In this document: positions 5,550 through 11,041 of the stretch, piece after piece
Position numbering within the stretch: position 1 is the stretch's first letter
Layout: every line of letters begins with the position of its first letter
From: Thermoplasmata archaeon
Lineage (GTDB): Archaea; Thermoplasmatota; Thermoplasmata; Thermoplasmatales; Thermoplasmataceae
DNA: 11,041 nt
Direction: 5' to 3'
NCBI GenBank assembly: GCA_021846695.1
Contig: JAJZWN010000042.1
Location: 1 to 11,041 of the forward strand
Notes under the pieces: model-generated
Told to the model about the DNA's origin: nothing
Database searches by the model: none
The model's input: the letters and a program-made list of their open reading frames with translations, nothing else
Translations under genes and position numbers: made by a program

Positions 5550-6767
5550 GTGGTGGATATCCCCAAAAGCAACAGTTATTTATTAAAAATGAATGCCATA
5601 CATCTTGGCACTAATTATTTATGGATTTCATATGAATCATATATATTGCCTATTGAATTGTTGTCTTTTAATCAAAGCAGTTTATTCCTCGGGATAATAG
5701 CTTTCATAGGAACCGCCCTGGGAGTTTTTATTGGCCTTTTTTTCGGCACATTAAGCGATAAGTACAACTTTGGATGGGGGCGGCGTGGTCCCTATATTCT
5801 TGCAGGGGCAGTATTTATAGTGCTTTCAATGTTTCTCAATGAAACTATAACAATTACACTGGTAGGTGTTCTACTTGGTTATATAATGATACAGGTATCA
5901 TCAAATATATCAGTAGGTGCATACCAGCCTCTCTATGCCGATATTCTGGAAAGGAACGAGAGGGGGAAGGCTACGGGAATAGGTGGCATATTCAGGCTTT
6001 TGGGATCTATGATGGGGTACAGCATTACCGGTTTTCTTATTGATACAGCTTACAGGCAATATGTCCTTGTTTTAATATCAATTGTTGTTATAATTACTGC
6101 CTTCCTGTCAGCAAATACCATAAAGAAATCTGATATTATAATAAAACAGGACAAGCCGGGGATAGGAAAATTATTCCTGGACATGTTCAATTTGAAGGAG
6201 GGCATAAAGAACTACATATATGTGGTAATTGGGAGTTTTATGGTGTTTTCTGGAGTTATTGGTCTGTCGTTTTTCGAACTTTACTTTTTTAAGTATATAT
6301 TGCATTATGCAAATCCAGCATATTACGTCTCAATAGCCGGCATTGTGGTACTTATTGTATCTGCGGCCGCATCATTTATTTTCGGTGTTTTATCTGATAA
6401 AATAGGCAGAAAGAATATTCTTGTCTATATAACAGTTATCGGCGGAATAGCTATGATCCTTATTCCGGAATTTGAAAAATTTGTTTATTTTCTTGTGCTT
6501 GGTTCTGTAATAGGGATATCCTATGGAGTTTTCATGAGTGTCTCAGATGCACTAGCCAGTGATATGGCACCACCAGGCAGTTCTGGAAAGTTTATGGGAT
6601 ATTACAATATTGCTATCGGGGGTGCATCCTCTCTTTCCCCCTTAATATATGGGCTTATTCTTTATTTTTCCAGTTCATATTCACTGGGTTTTAGATACGT
6701 ATTCTATGCTGCAGGGATATTCTTCTTCATAGGATTTGCAATGTTTTATAAAATAAGAAAGGATTAA
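5550..6767 (+). CDS. MFS transporter, SLC45/GPH-like (GRRGP loop), copy 1
   Basis: The protein has 405 residues with about 12 hydrophobic segments and both MFS halves. The loop after the second segment reads FFGTLSDKYNFGWGRRGPYI (64-83 in part), with D70 and R78-R79. The SD...x-GRRxP form is typical of SLC45-type and glycoside/cation symporters rather than the usual DRxGRR. The second half has GVLSDKIGRKN. The likely role is proton-coupled uptake of a sugar-like or other small organic solute; the specificity is not visible. The start is the GTG at 5550 (or GTG 5553): the N-terminus from there aligns with the paralogue (KMNAIHLGTNYLW against GMNSVYLGSNYLW), and the TATA box spacing fits. The downstream gene is its paralogue, 29 nt away. 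Confidence 0.85.
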   Translation: MVDIPKSNSYLLKMNAIHLGTNYLWISYESYILPIELLSFNQSSLFLGIIAFIGTALGVFIGLFFGTLSDKYNFGWGRRGPYILAGAVFIVLSMFLNETITITLVGVLLGYIMIQVSSNISVGAYQPLYADILERNERGKATGIGGIFRLLGSMMGYSITGFLIDTAYRQYVLVLISIVVIITAFLSANTIKKSDIIIKQDKPGIGKLFLDMFNLKEGIKNYIYVVIGSFMVFSGVIGLSFFELYFFKYILHYANPAYYVSIAGIVVLIVSAAASFIFGVLSDKIGRKNILVYITVIGGIAMILIPEFEKFVYFLVLGSVIGISYGVFMSVSDALASDMAPPGSSGKFMGYYNIAIGGASSLSPLIYGLILYFSSSYSLGFRYVFYAAGIFFFIGFAMFYKIRKD

Positions 6768-6775
6768 TTTATAAG
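6765..6775 (+). promoter_or_regulatory. Internal TATA box for the second GRRxP transporter
   Basis: TAATTTATAAG overlaps the stop codon of copy 1 and is centred about 27 nt before the ATG at 6797. The second gene can therefore be transcribed alone as a leaderless mRNA. No Shine-Dalgarno site lies in the 29-nt gap. Confidence 0.5.
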
Positions 6776-6796
6776 CTATTTTCATATTGATTGTAA

Positions 6797-8059
6797 ATGA
6801 GCAGGTATTCACTGAAGTCCTTCAGATATATTTTTGGCATGAATTCCGTATATCTTGGCAGCAATTATCTGTGGACTTCTTTTGAATCATTGTTTCTTCC
6901 ATATGAGATAGAATTATTATTGCCTGTAGATGTTCAGGCGATTTATCTGGGGCTCATTGCCTTTTTCGGCATAATTATAGGGATTGCCTTTAACTTCATT
7001 TCAGGGACATTATCCGACCGTATCCGTTCAAGGGTTGGGAAGAGAAGGCCAATGATTTTACTTGGGTCTATTATTGTCGTGTTTGCACTTGTGCTTTTTA
7101 TCCTCATCAAGGATAGCCTGACTGTCATATTTATTATTTATATTCTTATAGAAATTGGGTCTAATATTGCATATGGATCTTACAGGCCACTGATCAGGGA
7201 CGTGATACCCCCATCACAGAGAGGGGCGTCCTCTGGAATCGGCGGGTTTTTTACTCTTATTGGCTCTGCCCTCGGATTTGGCCTTTCTGGGCTCCTCATT
7301 GGAACGGGGAGAATAGAACTTGCCTCAATTCTTATTCTTATAACAATAATTGCAGGAGCCTCTGTGACGGTGCTGACAATTAAAAAAGAGGACTACATAA
7401 GCAATTCAGAGGTTATCAGCAGGAGGTTGCTAAAAGTCCTTAGAAGTGCCAGTAAATCTGGAAAATTTAAGTGGATGGCTATAGCTAATTTCTTTATAAC
7501 AATAGGAAGTTCTGGACTGGTGTTTTTTGAATATTATTATTTTGAGTATGCACTTGGCCTTAAGAATGCGGCAATATATGTTGCCATATCAGGAGTTTCG
7601 ATACTGGTTGTATCGGCTATTTCCACTGTGGCTATCGGAATATTATCAGATCGAATAAATAAGGATGTTCTTCTACTTTCCTTCCCACTCATAAGCGGAT
7701 TTAGCATATTCTTTATTTCATTTATACATTTATTTTATCTCTTCTTAATTCTTGGTTCCATCATAGGCATTGCATATGGTAATTATTTTACAATAACAAA
7801 TTCATATCTGAGCTTCATTGTCCCACATGGAAGTGTGGGCAAATACCTGGCCATATTTCTTGTTTCCACCGAAATAGGGGCAGCATTTTCTCCCCTGATA
7901 TACGGCATAGTGCTTTATATATTCAGGGGCACTGGGGCACTTGCATATTCCAGGCTTTTCGAGCTTTCGTCAATATTTTATTTTCTGGGTTTCATTCTCA
8001 TATTTTTAAAAGTTGTCAATAGGAAAAATCTAATAAAAAACCCGGGAATAGTCCAGTAA
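6797..8059 (+). CDS. MFS transporter, SLC45/GPH-like (GKRRP loop), copy 2
   Basis: The protein has 420 residues with about 12 hydrophobic segments. SGTLSDRIRSRVGKRRP (69-85) is the GxLSDR...GKRRP loop; D74 and K82-R83-R84 are the key residues. The second half has the degenerate GILSDRINKD, which lacks the GRK of copy 1. It is clearly paralogous to the preceding gene along its length, from MNSVYLGSNYLW to the late AAFSPLIYG segment (copy 1: ASSLSPLIYG), which points to tandem duplication followed by divergence. It would be a cytoplasmic-membrane solute:cation symporter of unknown specificity. Two complete but diverged copies with separate promoters suggest different substrates, different affinities or different conditions of use, rather than one two-subunit carrier. 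Confidence 0.86.
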   Translation: MSRYSLKSFRYIFGMNSVYLGSNYLWTSFESLFLPYEIELLLPVDVQAIYLGLIAFFGIIIGIAFNFISGTLSDRIRSRVGKRRPMILLGSIIVVFALVLFILIKDSLTVIFIIYILIEIGSNIAYGSYRPLIRDVIPPSQRGASSGIGGFFTLIGSALGFGLSGLLIGTGRIELASILILITIIAGASVTVLTIKKEDYISNSEVISRRLLKVLRSASKSGKFKWMAIANFFITIGSSGLVFFEYYYFEYALGLKNAAIYVAISGVSILVVSAISTVAIGILSDRINKDVLLLSFPLISGFSIFFISFIHLFYLFLILGSIIGIAYGNYFTITNSYLSFIVPHGSVGKYLAIFLVSTEIGAAFSPLIYGIVLYIFRGTGALAYSRLFELSSIFYFLGFILIFLKVVNRKNLIKNPGIVQ

Positions 8060-8085
8060 AAGGTTAATTGCTTCTTTCACAGGAA

Positions 8086-8108
8086 ATGGCTATGGTATTC
8101 ATAGCTGT
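8086..8108 (+). terminator. Candidate stem-loop terminator after the tandem transporters
   Basis: GCTATG (8089-8094), a GTATT loop and CATAGC (8100-8105) form a 6-bp stem. It extends outwards by two G-U pairs and one A-U pair. It starts 27 nt after the stop of copy 2 and is followed by AT-rich DNA with only short T-runs. Archaeal termination often relies on T-rich tracts alone, so this is tentative. Confidence 0.35.
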
Positions 8109-8125
8109 AAAATTATTGTTTAAAA

Positions 8126-8141
8126 AATTAACTGGTTAATT
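8126..8141. repeat. 7-2-7 inverted repeat in the transporter/RHH spacer
   Basis: AATTAAC-TG-GTTAATT has perfect 7-bp arms. It lies 165 nt before the ribbon-helix-helix gene, too far for a simple core-promoter operator, so its role is unclear. The rest of the 8060-8305 spacer shows nothing else of note. Confidence 0.3.
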
Positions 8142-8274
8142 CTGCGCATCTGAGGGTAAATCAGGATCTGCGATTTATGGTTGATGAATTATAATATTAT
8201 TGAAAAATGGGAAACAAAATTATGATAAATTAAACCCTGGACAAACTTGTTCAATGAAGATGAAGGCATAATCA

Positions 8275-8285
8275 TATCTAAATAC
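8275..8285 (+). promoter_or_regulatory. TATA-like element for the RHH gene
   Basis: TATCTAAATAC is centred about 26 nt before the ATG at 8306, the leaderless spacing used by other genes here. The match to TTTATA is only moderate. Confidence 0.35.
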
Positions 8286-8305
8286 GAAGATGTTATGGTA
8301 TTACT

Positions 8306-8509
8306 ATGGTAGGCACAAAAAAAATATCTATATCGATTAATGAAGAGCTAAAAAATGCAATAGATATTTTAGCAGATGGAGAAGGTGTAAGCAGATCGAT
8401 GCTCATAGAATCTATCCTGATCAATAACAAAAGTATTGCAAGAATAACAAATGCAGAAAGGGTTGATACTGCTTCTGGTATTTATGCAGTGCCTTCCAAA
8501 ATAAAATAA
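8306..8509 (+). CDS. Ribbon-helix-helix (CopG/Arc-type) DNA-binding protein
   Basis: The protein has 67 residues. KKISISINEELKNAID (5-20) is the DNA-contacting beta strand followed by helix A, and GVSRSMLIESILINN (27-41) is the turn and helix B. This is the standard RHH layout of CopG-like repressors and many antitoxins. About 26 residues follow with no recognised domain, ending in YAVPSKIK. It would dimerise and bind an inverted repeat, often its own promoter. No toxin gene follows: the next 175 nt hold no convincing ORF, so it reads as an orphan regulator rather than half of a toxin-antitoxin pair. Its target is unknown. Confidence 0.75.
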   Translation: MVGTKKISISINEELKNAIDILADGEGVSRSMLIESILINNKSIARITNAERVDTASGIYAVPSKIK

Positions 8510-8684
8510 CAAGGCTACTGGAAATATTATATCCTGAAATGAGTTTTCTTGGATACTTATTGCTTCTCATATTTCATAGGGATAAAATTCCTATTTCTTC
8601 CACCATGCTCACTGGACAAGAAGCTGGAACTGAAAATTTCTGGATAAAAGTATAACTATGCAGGCAATTAACTATAAATGGTTA

Positions 8685-8894
8685 TTACTCCTCTTTCCCT
8701 CCAAATTTCTGTTTTATATATAATATAAGTCTTAAAACAGGGTGACCGTGTGTTGCATCATCACGCCTCCGGCTGTTCCGGGATTTATACAGTACAGACC
8801 TGTCTCCATTCCATTCGTTGATAATGTACTTCTCTATTTCTCCATGCTTTCCATCTTTAAAAATCCCAACATCTCTCGGATCTATAGGCATCAT
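8685..8894 (-). CDS. Small basic hypothetical protein, 69 aa
   Basis: The product has 69 residues and is rich in Lys, Arg, Asp and Glu, with no cysteines and no transmembrane segment. It begins MMPIDPRDVGIFKDGKHGEI. The middle is very basic (YKSRNSRRRDD) and the end is a helix-like LRLILYIKQKFGG segment. I do not recognise it. It is divergent from the SufR-like regulator, with a 97-bp AT-rich spacer holding TATA-like TTTATAAA (8933-8940) about 43 nt before its start, implying a short leader. The start is one of two adjacent ATGs (8894 or 8891). The basic run hints at nucleic-acid binding, but that is a guess. The gene is accepted mainly for its promoter context and protein-like composition. 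Confidence 0.5.
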   Translation of the reverse strand: MMPIDPRDVGIFKDGKHGEIEKYIINEWNGDRSVLYKSRNSRRRDDATHGHPVLRLILYIKQKFGGKEE

Positions 8895-8932
8895 AATATC
8901 TTATAACCCTGGATAATATATATAGATAATAA

Positions 8933-8970
8933 TTTATAAACTTTATAAAGTAAAATAGATATTTATTTAT
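8933..8970. promoter_or_regulatory. Divergent promoter region with palindromes
   Basis: TTTATAAA (8933-8940) and CTTTATAAAG (8941-8950) are adjacent perfect palindromes of 8 and 10 bp sharing TTTATAAA. They can act as TATA boxes for the minus-strand small gene. ATTTATTTAT (8961-8970) is centred about 26 nt before the ATG at 8992 and is the likely TATA box of the SufR-like gene. No Shine-Dalgarno site precedes 8992. Palindromes overlapping both promoters could also be an operator for the winged-helix protein. Confidence 0.45.
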
Positions 8971-8991
8971 AGATGTGTCATATATATAATT

Positions 8992-9624
8992 ATGGAAGAA
9001 TATCCTACTCCTGTAAAAATTATACTTTTATTGAAGAAATATCCCAATATGTCACTTGACGATCTGGCTAAAAAGCTGAAAATCTCTAAAATGGCTGTCC
9101 TTAACCACATATCTGTCCTGGAGCAGCAGGGTGCTGTGGCAAGGAAAATAGTCAAGAAAAGTGTGGGAAGGCCCTCATATGCCTTTTATGCCACCGAAGT
9201 ATCGAACATGAAGTTGGGAACAGGGTCTGATGCAATGCTCACTGATTTTATGGATTTTATTAAAAATACAGGAAATGAAAAACTCCTTGAGGAATTTCTA
9301 AAGGACAGGTATGGCAGGGTAAAATCCGAATATTCCAGTGTAATGCCACGGAAAGGGCTTGAAGAAAAAGTGAATGCACTTGCAGTCCTGAGGAGGAATG
9401 CTGATTATTATCCCGAGGTGAAGAAGTCCCAGGAAAATTTTGAACTGACAGAATATAATTGCCCCATACTGTCCATATCTAAAAATTTCGGCATTGCCTG
9501 CTCAATGGAAACACAGATGTTTTCGCAGGTTCTTGATGCTGACGTAAAATCCACCCACAGGCAGGTAAACGGATACAGTGCCTGCAGATTCCTCATATCC
9601 CAAAAAAGTGAGGAAAACGAATAA
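8992..9624 (+). CDS. SufR-like winged-helix regulator with putative Fe-S cluster ligands
   Basis: The protein has 210 residues. The N-terminal winged helix (about 5-67) has MSLDDLAKKLKISKMAVLNH (20-39) as helix-turn-helix, LEQQGAVARK, and the VGRPSYAFYAT wing (59-68) characteristic of the SufR/ArsR-like group. A helical middle follows. The C-terminal domain has C157-x12-C170 followed by H189 and C198, in the context YNCPILSISKNFGIAC ... NGYSACRF. SufR-type repressors bind a [4Fe-4S] cluster through Cys residues at these places, including the C-x12-C spacing. Here the third Cys position carries a non-Cys residue, with D184 or H189 nearby as possible ligands. The likely role is an Fe-S- or redox-responsive regulator. 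No suf genes are in the window, so the targets are unknown; autoregulation and control of the divergent small gene are plausible. Confidence 0.8.
   Translation: MEEYPTPVKIILLLKKYPNMSLDDLAKKLKISKMAVLNHISVLEQQGAVARKIVKKSVGRPSYAFYATEVSNMKLGTGSDAMLTDFMDFIKNTGNEKLLEEFLKDRYGRVKSEYSSVMPRKGLEEKVNALAVLRRNADYYPEVKKSQENFELTEYNCPILSISKNFGIACSMETQMFSQVLDADVKSTHRQVNGYSACRFLISQKSEENE

Positions 9625-11041
<1,417 letters not shown>

Noticed and set aside
8539..8655. 38-codon frame downstream of the RHH gene, considered as a toxin partner
   Set aside because: No ribosome-binding site, no toxin-like motif and too short; it is likely chance.

Overview
The window looks like a chromosome segment of an acidophilic, AT-rich Thermoplasmatales-type archaeon (Ferroplasma / Acidiplasma / Picrophilus / Cuniculiplasma-like). 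The evidence is an archaeal Trm56 tRNA methyltransferase, an HTH-10 (Bat-like) regulator, and archaeal promoters. Most first genes have a TATA box centred about 25-27 nt before the start codon, which implies leaderless mRNAs. Genes inside operons instead carry GGAGGT/GAGGTGA Shine-Dalgarno sites. The genus is an inference; no rRNA or other decisive marker is present.

Layout. (1) 1-1229 is mobile and decaying DNA: the C-terminus of an IS66-type transposase, a 55-aa Shine-Dalgarno-led small gene at 572-739, and a 193-bp MITE-like palindromic element at 814-1006. The element has 20-bp terminal inverted repeats, a central hairpin and a perfect 8-bp target duplication. Removing the element and one duplication copy restores a continuous 54-codon reading frame (764-813 joined to 1015-1129). 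(2) 1230-4330, minus strand, is a tight three-gene operon: a ketol-acid-reductoisomerase-like protein with two altered active-site positions, a cyclase/kynurenine-formamidase-like metal hydrolase, and an MFS transporter. It is transcribed divergently from an HTH-10 regulator (4480-5211). The shared 149-bp spacer holds an 18-bp perfect palindrome and two 10-bp direct repeats exactly 20 bp apart. (3) 5550-8059 holds two tandem paralogous MFS transporters with a GRRxP loop (SLC45/GPH-like), each with its own leaderless promoter. (4) 8306-8509 encodes a ribbon-helix-helix protein. (5) 8685-8894 (minus) is an unrecognised small basic protein, divergent from a SufR-like winged-helix regulator (8992-9624) with C-terminal Cys/His ligands suited to an Fe-S cluster. 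(6) 9625-11041, minus strand, holds a Trm56 tRNA C56 2'-O-methyltransferase fused to an HD phosphohydrolase domain. It overlaps by ATGA the end of a winged-helix regulator that runs off the window.

The most promising unexplained system is the KARI-like / cyclase / MFS operon with its divergent HTH-10 regulator. It reads as a small uptake (or export) and conversion pathway for a keto- or hydroxy-acid, or for a lactone or lactam related to one. The substrate cannot be read from the sequence. The MITE-like insertion is the clearest structural discovery in the non-coding DNA.
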